The position numbers were made by a program, and so were the translations under genes. Below are positions 8,111 through 16,777 of a DNA stretch of 64,000 nucleotides, piece after piece (the first letter of the stretch is position 1; each line of letters opens with the position of its first letter). Source of the stretch: Aureimonas ureilytica (GTDB taxonomy: Bacteria; Pseudomonadota; Alphaproteobacteria; Rhizobiales; Rhizobiaceae); assembly GCF_001475935.1 (NCBI RefSeq), contig NZ_LDQA01000009.1, positions 86,904 to 150,903 of the forward strand, written 5' to 3'. The notes below the pieces were generated by a model that was given only the letters and a program-made list of their open reading frames with translations, searched no databases and was not told the origin of the DNA.

Positions 8111-10627
8111 TTGAGAGCGTGCGATCGCGACAATGTCGGACGCCCAGCCATGAACGAGATCCTTCCTGCCCGTTTGATGTCCTCCAGTCTCACCCTGCCG
8201 GTGGAGGGCATGAGTTGCGCCTCCTGCGTCGGCCGCGTCGAGCGCGCGCTTCGCGCCCTGCCCGATGTCACCGAGGCGTCGGTCAATCTGGCGACCGGCG
8301 AGGCCCGCTTGCGCTTTGCCGGCCCGGCCGATGCGGCCGCCGTCGTCCGGGCGATCGAGGGCGCCGGCTATGACGTGCCGCCGCAGCGCCTGACACTCTC
8401 CGTCGAGGGCATGAGCTGCGCCTCCTGCGTCGGCCGCGTCGAGCGCGCGCTCCGCGCCCTGCCTGACGTGACCGAGGCCTCCGTCAATCTGGCGACGGGG
8501 CAGGCACATGTCACCGCGTCTCCCGCGCTCGCGCCGGCCGATCTCGTCGCGGCCGTGGAGGAGGCCGGCTACGACGCGCGTCTGGACAGCGACACGCCGC
8601 CACAAGCGAGGCGGGACGAGCGCGCGGCCCGCGCCGATGCCGAAACTGATGGCCTCAAGCACCGCGCGCTTCTGGCGCTGGCGCTCGCCGCGCCGCTCTT
8701 CGTTGTCGAGATGGGGGGCCATCTCGTGCCCGCCCTGCATCACGCCATGGCGGGCGTGATCGGTATGGAGACGAGCTGGCGCATTCAGGCCGCGCTGGCG
8801 ACGCTCGTGCTCTTCGGCCCCGGCCTGCGCTTCTACCGCATCGGCCTGCCGCTCCTCATCAAGGGTGCGCCAGACATGAACTCGCTGGTCGCGATCGGTA
8901 CGCTCGCGGCCTATCTCTATTCGCTGGTCGCCACCTTCGCGCCCGCGCTCCTGCCGGCCGAGGCCGTGCATGTCTATTACGAGGCGGCAAGCACCATCGT
9001 CGCGCTGGTGCTCATCGGCCGCTGGATGGAAGCGCGCGCCCGGGGGCAGACCAGTCAGGCGATCCGGGCGCTCGCCAAGCTCCAGCCGGCCGAAGCCGAG
9101 CGCATCGACGCCGGAGGCCAGAGCCAGCGCGTTCCCATATCCGCCCTTCGCCCCGGCGATCTCGTGGCCATCCGCCCCGGCGAGCGCGTGCCGGCCGACG
9201 GGCGCGTCGAGGAAGGCGCGAGCTTCGTGGACGAGGCCATGCTGACCGGCGAGCCCGCGCCCGTGCGCAAGGAAAGCGGCGCGGCGCTGACAGGCGGCAC
9301 GGTGAACGGCGCGGGCGCGCTGACCCTACGCGTCGAGAAGGTCGGCGGAGACACGGTTCTCTCCGGCATCCTGCGCATGGTGGAAGAGGCGCAGGGCGGC
9401 AAGCTGCCGATCCAGGCGCTGGTGGACCGGGTGACGCTCTGGTTCGTGCCGGCCGTGATCGCCGCCGCGCTCGCCACATTCGCGCTCTGGCTGGCGCTCG
9501 GCCCCGCGCCCGCCCTGCCCCATGCGTTGAGCGCCGCCGTCGCGGTTCTGATCATCGCCTGCCCCTGTGCCATGGGTCTGGCCACGCCGACCTCGATCCT
9601 CGTCGGCACCGGGCGCGCGGCGCGCCAAGGCGTTCTGTTCCGGCGCGGCGAGGCCTTGCAGGCGCTCGGCACGGCCCGCCTCGTCGCCTTCGACAAGACG
9701 GGGACGCTGACCATCGGCCGCCCCGCGCTCGGAGAGATCCAGGCCGCACCCGGCTTCGACACGGACGAGGCGCTGCGTCTGGCCGCCTCCGCCGAAGCGC
9801 GCTCGGAGCATCCGATCGCCCATGCGCTGGTGGACGCCGCCAAGACGCGCGACTTCGCGCTCGCACCCGTCAGAAGCGCGGAGGCTCTGCCCGGCTTCGG
9901 CCTGCGCGCCGAGGTGGAGGGGCGGCGCGTCGAGATCGGCGCGCGGCGCTTCATGGAGCAGCTTGGGCTCGACCCCGCCCCGTTCGATTCGGAATCAACG
10001 GCGCTGGCACAAGGCGGCGCAACACCGCTCTTCCTGGCGCTGGACGGCCAGCTCGCCGCGCTTCTCGCCGTCAGCGATCCGATCCGCGAGGGAGCTTCAG
10101 AGGCCGTCGCCGCGCTGAAGCGCGAGGGTCTGCGCACCGCGCTCGTCAGCGGCGATGATCGGCGAACGGCCGAGGCCGTCGCGCGCAGGCTTGGCATCGA
10201 CGAGACCGTGGCCGAGGTTCTGCCCGAGGGCAAGGTCGAGGCCATCCGCCGGCTTCAACGCGAGCACGGGCCGGTTCTGTTCGTAGGCGATGGGATCAAC
10301 GACGCGCCCGCGCTCGCCGCCGCCGAGATCGGCATGGCCGTCGGCTCGGGGACGGATGTCGCCATCGAGGCGGCCGATATCGTGCTTGTCGCCCCCTCGC
10401 CGGGCAATGTGCCTCGCGCCATCGCCCTGTCGCGCTCGGTCCTGACCAATATCCGCCAGAATCTCGGCTGGGCCTTCGGCTACAATGTGCTGCTGATCCC
10501 GGTCGCCGCCGGCGCGCTGTATCCCGCCTTCGGCCTGCTGCTGTCCCCGGTCTGGGCGGCGGCGGCCATGGGCCTGTCGAGCACTTTGGTTTTGCTCAAC
10601 GGTTTGCGTTCGGGCCGGGGCGTCTGA
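8111..10627 (+). CDS. copA: copper-translocating P1B-type ATPase
   Basis: Up to 838 residues. Two N-terminal HMA domains each carry MSCASC (first at residues 34-39), followed by eight membrane helices, the CPC copper-transport motif at 484-486, the phosphorylation aspartate D528 in DKTGT, the SEHPIAHAL motif and GDGINDAPALAAAEIG near the C terminus. It exports Cu(I) from the cytoplasm. The start is ambiguous: TTG 8111 follows GAGGAAG at a workable distance, while ATG 8150 and ATG 8177 are in frame and would also leave the first HMA domain whole. Expression should be copper-induced through the operator at 8064. The two HMA domains share a perfectly identical 33-residue core. Confidence 0.95.
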   Translation: MRACDRDNVGRPAMNEILPARLMSSSLTLPVEGMSCASCVGRVERALRALPDVTEASVNLATGEARLRFAGPADAAAVVRAIEGAGYDVPPQRLTLSVEGMSCASCVGRVERALRALPDVTEASVNLATGQAHVTASPALAPADLVAAVEEAGYDARLDSDTPPQARRDERAARADAETDGLKHRALLALALAAPLFVVEMGGHLVPALHHAMAGVIGMETSWRIQAALATLVLFGPGLRFYRIGLPLLIKGAPDMNSLVAIGTLAAYLYSLVATFAPALLPAEAVHVYYEAASTIVALVLIGRWMEARARGQTSQAIRALAKLQPAEAERIDAGGQSQRVPISALRPGDLVAIRPGERVPADGRVEEGASFVDEAMLTGEPAPVRKESGAALTGGTVNGAGALTLRVEKVGGDTVLSGILRMVEEAQGGKLPIQALVDRVTLWFVPAVIAAALATFALWLALGPAPALPHALSAAVAVLIIACPCAMGLATPTSILVGTGRAARQGVLFRRGEALQALGTARLVAFDKTGTLTIGRPALGEIQAAPGFDTDEALRLAASAEARSEHPIAHALVDAAKTRDFALAPVRSAEALPGFGLRAEVEGRRVEIGARRFMEQLGLDPAPFDSESTALAQGGATPLFLALDGQLAALLAVSDPIREGASEAVAALKREGLRTALVSGDDRRTAEAVARRLGIDETVAEVLPEGKVEAIRRLQREHGPVLFVGDGINDAPALAAAEIGMAVGSGTDVAIEAADIVLVAPSPGNVPRAIALSRSVLTNIRQNLGWAFGYNVLLIPVAAGALYPAFGLLLSPVWAAAAMGLSSTLVLLNGLRSGRGV

Positions 10628-10645
10628 CGTTTCAGACCGGTTTGA

Positions 10646-10661
10646 CGTTTCACGTGAAACA
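10646..10661. other. parS-like ParB-binding site
   Basis: CGTTTCACGTGAAACA matches the general bacterial parS consensus TGTTTCACGTGAAACA at 15 of 16 positions, including the perfect palindrome GTTTCACGTGAAAC (10647-10660). It lies in the 42-nt gap between two convergent genes. A second site occurs at 63028-63043. ParA/ParB genes are not in the window. Confidence 0.8.
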
Positions 10662-10669
10662 GGGGGCGC

Positions 10670-11491
10670 TTACTGCGCTCCCTCGTCAGGGATTGCGAGC
10701 ATGTGGCCGCAGGCCTTGCAATGGACCGCATCGGGCTCGTGCCGTTGCAGGGCGCATTGGGGGCACGGGAAGAAGACCTTGTAGGGTTTGAACAAGGCCT
10801 GCGCCAAGCGCACGAAGAGCGAGATGCCGACGATCATCGTGACGATCGAGGTCAGCTTGCCGGCCGTGCCCGGCAGGGTGATGTCGCCGAAGCCCGTCGT
10901 CGTCACCGTCGCCACGGTGAAGTAGAGCGCGTCGACATAGCCCTCCATGCCCGATCCCTCGCGCGCGAAAGCGGTGTAGATGAAGCCGGTGATCAGGAAG
11001 AGGCAGGTCAGAAGATTGATCGCCGCGCGCCCGACATCCTCCCATTCGGGGTAGCCGCGCCGGCGCAGCGAGCGCCAGAAGAGATCCTTCTGCGACAGGG
11101 TCCAAAGCCGCAGGATGCGCAGGAAGCCGAGATTGGCCAGCCAGAGCGGGGCAAGCAGCGTCGCCAGGACGATGAAATCCACCCAGACCGTCGGCCGGGC
11201 GATCCAGTGCCGGAAGGAGCGTGCGGCGAGCGCCCGCGTGCCGAGATCGAGGATCAGAAGCGCGGCGACGGAATAGTCGATCCAGAGAAAGCTCGGCTCC
11301 TGCTCCAGCACCGGGGCGAAGATGAAGAAGACGATGATGGCGAGATCCACGATCCCGACCGCCCATTGGAAGCGCACAGCTTTGGGCTCGTCGCCGACAT
11401 AGAGCGCGCGCAGCTTCTCGCGCCAGGCGGCATGGCGAATGGCCGGTTCGGGCGGCGTGGAGGACGGGCGGTGGGTGAGCGGCTTGACCAT
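10670..11491 (-). CDS. potassium channel family protein with C-terminal zinc ribbon
   Basis: 273 residues from ATG 11491 (GGAAG upstream; a longer in-frame start at 11554 looks spurious). It has a voltage-sensor-like set of helices (residues ~40-140, including the arginine-bearing FLRILRLW), then the pore: a helix around FLITGFIYTAF, the pore loop and the selectivity filter TVTTTGFGDI, and a last helix ending ISLFVRLAQALF. The filter reads GFGD, a known variant of GYGD. The C terminus carries CPQC and CKAC pairs, a rubredoxin-like zinc ribbon, which is unusual for a channel and could be a redox or metal-sensing gate. Convergent with copA. Confidence 0.85.
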   Translation of the reverse strand: MVKPLTHRPSSTPPEPAIRHAAWREKLRALYVGDEPKAVRFQWAVGIVDLAIIVFFIFAPVLEQEPSFLWIDYSVAALLILDLGTRALAARSFRHWIARPTVWVDFIVLATLLAPLWLANLGFLRILRLWTLSQKDLFWRSLRRRGYPEWEDVGRAAINLLTCLFLITGFIYTAFAREGSGMEGYVDALYFTVATVTTTGFGDITLPGTAGKLTSIVTMIVGISLFVRLAQALFKPYKVFFPCPQCALQRHEPDAVHCKACGHMLAIPDEGAQ

Positions 11492-11907
11492 GGTCTTCCA
11501 GGATAGATGACGACCGGAGACTGTCTGCTCCCGTCCCGACGCGGGTTTGATCACGAAGCGTCCCGGGAGGATAGGGACAGAGAGTTGAGCAATTGCCGAG
11601 GCTTCGCGCCGTTCGGCGCTCAGATCGAAGCGTCGCGGCTTCCGATCGTACCCAGAGGGCGGGAAATCGTCGCAGCGCTCGCCTCCTTGCTCACGTGAAA
11701 AGCTGATCGACGGCTCTCAACACAGAGGGCACGAAAATACTTCGTTTCCCTCAAACGCAGCCCGTGTCGGCCGCATTGTCATGGACACGAAAGGCGAGCG
11801 AAGCGCCAGGCTTCGTGCGCCAACCAAGGGGGCGCAAACGGTTTGCCTCGAACCGCGCGGCCAGCCTATCGTACCCGCCCTGACGCCAGCCGATACCTCG
11901 TCCGTCT
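11492..11907. other. intergenic region, nothing recognised
   Basis: 416 nt between the start of the channel gene and the end of the diguanylate cyclase, both on the minus strand. It should contain the channel promoter. A half-match to parS (TCACGTGAAA at 11691-11700) was noted but is too weak to call. No gene or terminator stem is supported. Confidence 0.55.
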
Positions 11908-12849
11908 CTATGACGCCAGCATCAGGCGATTGCGCCCGCCGCGTTTGGCGTCGTAGAGCGCCCGATCGGCGCGCGAATAGGCCGTGTCCGATCGCTCTCC
12001 TGGCTGAAGCTCCGTCGCGCCGGCGGAGCAGGTGAGCACATAATCGGGGTCCTGCGCGATCTTGCAGGAGTGACTGATGAGAGAGAGCAGCCGGTTCAAG
12101 ATGGGCTGTGCCGCTTCTGCGCCGACGCCCGGCAGGATCACCATGAACTCTTCGCCGCCCAGCCGCCCGAGCGCGTCGCAGGTGCGAAGCCCCGCGCGCA
12201 GGGTCCTGGCGACATCCACCAGAACGCTGTCGCCCGTCACATGGCCGAAGCGATCGTTCACCGTCTTGAAGAGGTCGATGTCGAGAATGCAAAGGCTACC
12301 GAGAGGGCGGGAAGGCGGGACGTCGGTTGTCAGAACCGTCTCCAGCACATCCATGATATGCCGCCGGTTGGAAATGCTGGTCAGCGGGTCGATCTGCGAA
12401 AACCGAACGGCGATATCGCGCTCCTGGCGCAGTTCACGTTGCGAGCAGCGCTGGCGCGTGATGTCGGTTCCCACGAACAGCATGAAGCCGTCCGGCATGG
12501 TGGATTCCACGATCCAGAGCCAGCGACCGTCCAGCAGATCGGTTTCCGCGCTGAGGCTCGCCACCTTGCCGCGGCGCGACAGGGTGGACTGCAACCAGTC
12601 CTCGAAACAGGGATGGGAAATGCGCACGCCCCGGCCCGCATGATAGTTCCGGCGCATGAGGTCGCACCACAGGGGAGTTTCGCCGGGCTCGATGAAGAAG
12701 GTCGTGCGAAAGGCCTCGTTCGCGTAAACCAGCCGCCCCGAGGGATCGTAGATCCCTATCAAAGCCTGCGTGTGGCCGAGAAGAGCCCAAATGTCTGGGG
12801 TCAGGTCCTGCATCCCTGTTCCGTTCGGTGCCATGGCCTTTTGGGCCAC
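11908..12849 (-). CDS. PAS domain-containing diguanylate cyclase
   Basis: About 313 residues. Residues ~20-135 look like a PAS sensor (IGIYDPSGRLVYANEAF, then a C-terminal MLFVGTDITRQR typical of PAS/PAC ends), followed by a short coiled linker and a GGDEF domain from ~150. The active site is GGEEF at 231-235, compatible with cyclase activity, and an RTCD motif five residues before it forms the inhibitory RxxD c-di-GMP site, so product feedback is likely. No membrane helix is seen; it should be cytoplasmic. The GTG at 12849 gives the longest form; ATGs at 12834 and 12813 are equally plausible starts. Confidence 0.9.
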   Translation of the reverse strand: MAQKAMAPNGTGMQDLTPDIWALLGHTQALIGIYDPSGRLVYANEAFRTTFFIEPGETPLWCDLMRRNYHAGRGVRISHPCFEDWLQSTLSRRGKVASLSAETDLLDGRWLWIVESTMPDGFMLFVGTDITRQRCSQRELRQERDIAVRFSQIDPLTSISNRRHIMDVLETVLTTDVPPSRPLGSLCILDIDLFKTVNDRFGHVTGDSVLVDVARTLRAGLRTCDALGRLGGEEFMVILPGVGAEAAQPILNRLLSLISHSCKIAQDPDYVLTCSAGATELQPGERSDTAYSRADRALYDAKRGGRNRLMLAS

Positions 12850-13153
12850 TGAGCCTGTCTGTGGGCTCTTAGCTGGAAACAGATCAAGTCCTTCCTAACG
12901 GCCGATATGCTCTTTGCCGTCAGTCACCATGTCGCAGAGCCGGTCTGGGACACCAAGCGAAGTTTTCAGACATTCATCCGGCGAGCGGCGCTGCGTCCTG
13001 TTGGAATGTGGCGCCGGCCGCATCGATCCTCTTCCAAACCTGTTCGCTCCTTTGCGGCCGGAGCGAGCCATGGTTCTGCGAGGCGACAAGGACAGACGGC
13101 AGGCGGCTCAATCCCTCGAAGGCAGGATGAGGCGGCCAGCTTGCCCCTTGCCG
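12850..13153. other. intergenic region, nothing recognised
   Basis: 304 nt between the diguanylate cyclase start and the end of the AAA ATPase. It should hold the cyclase promoter. No coding frame with a ribosome-binding site or recognisable product, and no strong hairpin. Confidence 0.5.
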
Positions 13154-14296
13154 CTATCGCTTGGGCCAGGTCCAGGCAGGGCTTTCGCAGTCCGGGGCGG
13201 CCGTTTCGCCGAAGCTTTTTTCCAGCCGCACCTCCTCGCAGCACCCAGTCTCGCGCAACGCGGCAATCAGCGCCGCGCTGTGGCTGACGAGCACGATCTG
13301 CGTCTGCCGCGCGGCGGTCTTCAGGAGATGCGCCAGCGGGGGCATCAGCGACGGGTGCAGGCTCGCCTCCGGCTCGTTCAGCACCATCAGCTCGGGCGGG
13401 CGGGGCGAGAGAAGCGCGGCGACGAGCAGGAGAAAGCGCAGCGTGCCATCGGAGAGTTCCGTAGGCCCGAGCGGACGCAGGAGCCCGTGCTGGCGAAGCC
13501 GGAGGCCGGCCGGATCGTCCAGGAGGCGCGATCCCGGAAAGGCCGCCTCGATCGTCTCGTCCAGCGTCCGCGCGTCGCCGATCGCCCGAATGGTGGCGAG
13601 GGCTGCGGCGAGATCCGCTCCGTCGCTCGCCAGAACCGGCGTATAGGTGTGGATGCCGGGGCGGCGGGCCGGCGCGTCCGGGTCGGTGCGCAGCGCGTCG
13701 TAGAAGCGCCAGTCGCGCATCCGCTCGCGCATGGAGAGAAGCTCGAACCCGTCGGCCGGATCGGCGCAATGCGTCACCATGGAATCGAAGGGCGACAGCG
13801 CATCCATCGCCTCGCGCCAGACGCCGCTGTCGGACATGCGCAGCCGCACCAGGGCATTACGGCGCTCGGCAAAGAGCGAGCTGCGCGACAGGCGCTCGCC
13901 CGTCCACATGGCCTCCCCCTTGATGACAGGGTCGAGCGGAAACGGGTTCTCCGGGCTCGGCATTCCGAGATCGATCGCATAGCCATAGGCATCGCCCGCA
14001 AAACCCAGCGCCAGGCTGATCGGCTTCGAGCGCGGGCCGCCCTGAATGGGAACGCGGCCCTGGCGCATAGTCCGGCTGATCGTCTCCGGCCCGGCCCAGA
14101 GCGTGGAGGTGAAGCCGCCCTCCTGCGCCAGCGTCGCAATCAGCCGCCCCTGCGCGGTCTCGGCCAGCAGCCGCAGCGCGCGGTAGAGGCTGGTCTTGCC
14201 GCTGCCGTTGGCGCCCGTCACCAGCGTCAGCCGCCCTAGCGGGATCACCAGATCGCGCAAGGACCGATAGTTGGCGACAGCCAATGTGGTGAGCAT
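13154..14296 (-). CDS. AAA family ATPase (RecF/OLD-like, stand-alone)
   Basis: 380 residues. It starts like SMC/RecF-type ABC ATPases: LAVANYRSLRDLVIPLG leading to the Walker A GANGSGKTS at residues 28-36. The Walker B region LMVLNEPEASLHPSL lies at about 303-317 and is followed by the switch histidine strand TQIVLVSHSAALI. A signature-like LSDGTLRFLLL precedes Walker B. No nuclease (TOPRIM) domain is fused, and no obvious partner gene is adjacent. Members of this AAA_21/AAA_15 group act in phage defence or DNA repair or are of unknown role. The gene sits beside an insertion-sequence graveyard, which fits an accessory function. Confidence 0.85.
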   Translation of the reverse strand: MLTTLAVANYRSLRDLVIPLGRLTLVTGANGSGKTSLYRALRLLAETAQGRLIATLAQEGGFTSTLWAGPETISRTMRQGRVPIQGGPRSKPISLALGFAGDAYGYAIDLGMPSPENPFPLDPVIKGEAMWTGERLSRSSLFAERRNALVRLRMSDSGVWREAMDALSPFDSMVTHCADPADGFELLSMRERMRDWRFYDALRTDPDAPARRPGIHTYTPVLASDGADLAAALATIRAIGDARTLDETIEAAFPGSRLLDDPAGLRLRQHGLLRPLGPTELSDGTLRFLLLVAALLSPRPPELMVLNEPEASLHPSLMPPLAHLLKTAARQTQIVLVSHSAALIAALRETGCCEEVRLEKSFGETAAPDCESPAWTWPKR

Positions 14297-14360
14297 CAGG
14301 GGACCTCGTGCCCGTCCGTCCGAGCCGGCTTTCTAGCACCAATGCCCGCGCCCGGCATGG

Positions 14361-14415
14361 CCCCCCTGTCTGTTGGAAATGTGAGAAGGTGATCGTGCGG
14401 AAGAGAGCCCGTCCC
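14361..14415. repeat. interspersed repeat, copy 1
   Basis: About 55 bp beginning with a run of C and containing TGTCTGTTGGAAATGTGAGA. It closely matches 55683-55738 apart from scattered substitutions and one indel. It lies directly upstream of the AAA ATPase start and just left of the IS481 remnant. Function unknown. Confidence 0.65.
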
Positions 14416-14429
14416 TCCGAGGACCTAGG

Positions 14430-15430
14430 TGTTTGATCCCAGGCTTTGATGGTGCAGTCTTCACTCACGAGTGGAAGGAGGCACTATGGGCCAGGTTCAC
14501 CACGGGAGCACTGCGACGAGAGCGGCAGTCCGCCCTGCGATACAAAATAGTCAAGAGAGCCTGAGGGCGCTGTCTAAGCGCTACGGGATCAATCCGAAGA
14601 CCGTCGCGCAGTAGAAGAAGCGAACCTCGACAGCCGATCGCAAGACCGGACCGAGAGAGCCGCATTCCACGATGATGTCAGTCGAGGATGAGGCCGTCAT
14701 CGTCGCCTTTCGACGCCACACGCTGCTGCCGCTCGACGACTGCCTCTCGCCCTACAACCAACGATCCCACATCTGACGCGGTCATCGCTGCATCGCTGCC
14801 TTCAGCACCATGGCATCTCGCGCCTGCCCGATGTCGACGACGATAAGCCTATCAGGAAGAAGTTCAAGCGTTACCCCATGGGCTACTTCCACGGCGATAT
14901 CGCTGGCGTGCAGACGGCCGAGGGCAAGCTTTCCCTCTTCGTGGCGATCGATTACACGTCCAAGTTCGCCTTCGCCCAACTGCACCTCTCAGCCGGCAAG
15001 ATGGAAGCCGCTTAATTCCGGCGCGATCTGGTGGCGGCCATCCCCTATGCCATCCATACCGTGCTGACTGATAACGGCATCCAGTTCACCAACTGCGCCT
15101 GCGACGTCTATGCTTTCCACCACATCTTCGATCGTGTCTGCGACGAGAACGACATCGAGCATCGCCTGACCAAAGTGAAACACCCTTGGACCAACCGACA
15201 GGTCGAGCAGATGAACCGCACGATCAAGGACGCCACCGTCAAACGCTTCCACTACGACGACCACGCCCAGTTGCAACGCCACCTCGCCGACTTCCTTGAT
15301 GGCTACAATTTTGCACGCCAACTGAAGACGCTGAATGGCCTGACGCCTTACGAGTTCGTCTGAAAACAGTGGATCTCAGAACCAGACTGGTTCATCGTCA
15401 ATCGGATCCACCAAATGCCGGGACTGAACA
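14430..15430 (+). mobile_element. decayed IS481-family insertion sequence
   Basis: About 1,001 bp. Ends are imperfect inverted repeats: left TGTTTGATCCCAGGCTTTGA from 14430, and right, read on the other strand from 15430, TGTTCAGTCCCGGCATTTGG. Between them is a broken IS481-type transposase. A clean target-site duplication could not be defined, suggesting an old insertion. Confidence 0.75.
14486..15363 (+). pseudogene. IS481-family transposase, inactivated
   Basis: The frame starts at ATG 14486 after GGAGG with MGQVHHGSTATRAAVRPAIQ, then an HTH region (SLRALSKRYGINPKTVAQ). An in-frame TAG replaces the expected tryptophan at about 14612. Further lesions follow: a frameshift and stop near 14775, and a TAA in the middle of the integrase core near 15013. 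The rve core is still readable in pieces: IHTVLTDNGIQFTN holds one catalytic aspartate, and HPWTNRQVEQMNRTIKDATV the conserved glutamate region. The end, LKTLNGLTPYEFV, matches the family C terminus. It cannot make active transposase. Confidence 0.85.
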
Positions 15431-15531
15431 TTAGAGCCCGTGGGGGAGCAAGGGTCCCCTCCGCGTCTGCTTGAACCTGAACAGTTGCTTGGGACGACAA
15501 ATCCTGCACGACATGGACAGGAGCTTTCACC

Positions 15532-16441
15532 ATGCCACAGCCTGTTGTCGGCTGCGATCTTTCACACGGCTTCATCGATCTCTGCCGCCTGCCCTCAGCC
15601 AAGGTCGAGCGCATCGCCAATACGCCGGAGGATATCTCGGCCTTCCTCGACACGCTCGACCGCGACGTTCTCGTCATGTTCGAGGCCACCAGCGGCTGCG
15701 ACGGCCACCTCATCGCGGCCCTTGTCGAGCACGCCGTCCCTCTCGCGCGTCAATCCCTGTCAGGCCCGCGAGTTCGCCAGAGCCACGGGCGTCCTGGCTT
15801 AAACCGACCGCGTCGATGCTTGTATTCTGGCGCAGATGGGCTCTGCCCTCAACCTTCCGGCCACCGTCCCGCTCAGCCAAGCCCACGCCCGGCTCTCCGA
15901 TTTTCTCGGGCGGCGCAGGCAGTGGGTCGACATGCGAAAGGCCGAGAAGCTGCACCGCCACAGCGCCGGGCAGGAAGAGATCGCAGCCAGCATCGAAGCC
16001 ATGGTCGAGATGCTCACCCGGCAGATCAGCGATCTTGATCGGCGCATCGCGGACCTGATCCAAGCCCCCCTCGCCGATCAGGCGCACCTCCTCTTGGCGG
16101 TGCCAGGCATCGGCCGGACTGTACTTGCCACCCTTCTAGGCGAGCTCCCCGAACTCGGCACGCTCTGCCGACGCCGCATCGCCTCTCTTGCCGGCTTGGC
16201 GCCACATGCAAGGGAGAGCGGCACTTGGCGAGGGGCACGGCGCATCTGGGGCGGGCGACGAAAGGTGCGTGAGGCTCTCTACATCGTGGCCCTTAGCGCT
16301 TCACGAAACGCGCCCGTCCTTGAAGAACGCCTGCGCCTCATGGGCAAGGCGCCCAAGACGATCCTGATCGCCGTCGCCCGCCAGTTCCTCGTCAACCTCA
16401 ACGCCATGCTGCGATCCAAAACACCAATCGCGCTCGCGTGA
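15532..16441 (+). pseudogene. IS110-family transposase, inactivated
   Basis: The ATG at 15532 opens a DEDD (RuvC-like) domain: VGCDLSHGFIDLC with the first aspartate and MFEATSGCDG with the glutamate. Near 15745 the frame shifts; it continues as ARVNPCQAREFARATGVLA, hits an in-frame TAA at 15800-15802 where lysine is expected, then reads TDRVDACILAQM and a complete C-terminal half from 15836. That half contains the Transposase_20 region with LAVPGIGRTVLATLLGELPE and the serine motif LAPHARESGTWRG. Two independent lesions make it a pseudogene. About 100 nt of non-coding IS DNA precede it; IS110 elements encode a bridge RNA there, but the left part may have been lost at the IS481 junction. Confidence 0.85.
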
Positions 16442-16529
16442 GCAAACACAGTGGCCTCCGCCTCCTAGCGTCTGCGCCTCGCACGCGCTGGGCCAGCTTC
16501 CCGGCAGTACGGCTCAACGCCAACAAGAA
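16442..16529. other. right flank of the IS110 remnant
   Basis: Short non-coding stretch that probably contains the right end of the IS110 element. IS110 ends lack inverted repeats, so the boundary cannot be placed by eye. Confidence 0.4.
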
Positions 16530-16557
16530 AAAGCCGGACGCTTGCGCATCCGGCTTT
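16530..16557 (-). terminator. rho-independent terminator of rpmF
   Basis: Perfect 9-bp stem AAAGCCGGA (16530-16538) and TCCGGCTTT (16549-16557), preceded on the plus strand by an A-rich run that gives the U-tail of the minus-strand transcript. It lies 35 nt beyond the rpmF stop. Confidence 0.85.
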
Positions 16558-16591
16558 CGCAATATCGATGGCCCGAAAGCCGATCGTGGAA

Positions 16592-16777
16592 TCAGGCGTC
16601 CTGCTTGACCGCGAGGATCTGGCGGCCGCGATACATGCCCGACTTCAGGTCGATGTGGTGCGGACGGCGCAGTTCGCCCGAGTTCTTGTCCTCGACATAG
16701 GTCGGGGCCTTGAGCGCGTCGGCCGAACGGCGCATGCCACGCTTGGAGGGGGAGGTTTTGCGTTTAGGGACGGCCAT
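16592..16777 (-). CDS. rpmF: 50S ribosomal protein L32
   Basis: 61 residues starting [18 protein letters not shown], the strongly conserved L32 N terminus. As in many alphaproteobacteria the C-terminal zinc-binding cysteines are absent, so this is the zinc-independent form. It is a structural protein of the large ribosomal subunit. It follows mtgA on the same strand after 264 nt, a neighbourhood I recall from other Rhizobiales, and ends at a strong terminator. Confidence 0.97.
   Translation of the reverse strand: MAVPKRKTSPSKRGMRRSADALKAPTYVEDKNSGELRRPHHIDLKSGMYRGRQILAVKQDA

Noticed and set aside
7703..8971. Minus-strand frame spanning copZ and the start of copA
   Set aside because: It covers both real genes and the CueR box; its repeats come from the duplicated HMA domain read antisense.
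11691..11700. Third parS site (TCACGTGAAA)
   Set aside because: Only one half and the centre match; five of sixteen positions differ from consensus.
14404..15441. AGAGCCCGT repeated on both sides of the IS481 element as a target-site duplication
   Set aside because: The left copy is 17 bp away from the IS end and the right copy 2 bp away, so they do not abut the ends as a duplication should.
14486..16441. Active transposons
   Set aside because: Both transposase genes contain multiple stops and frameshifts.
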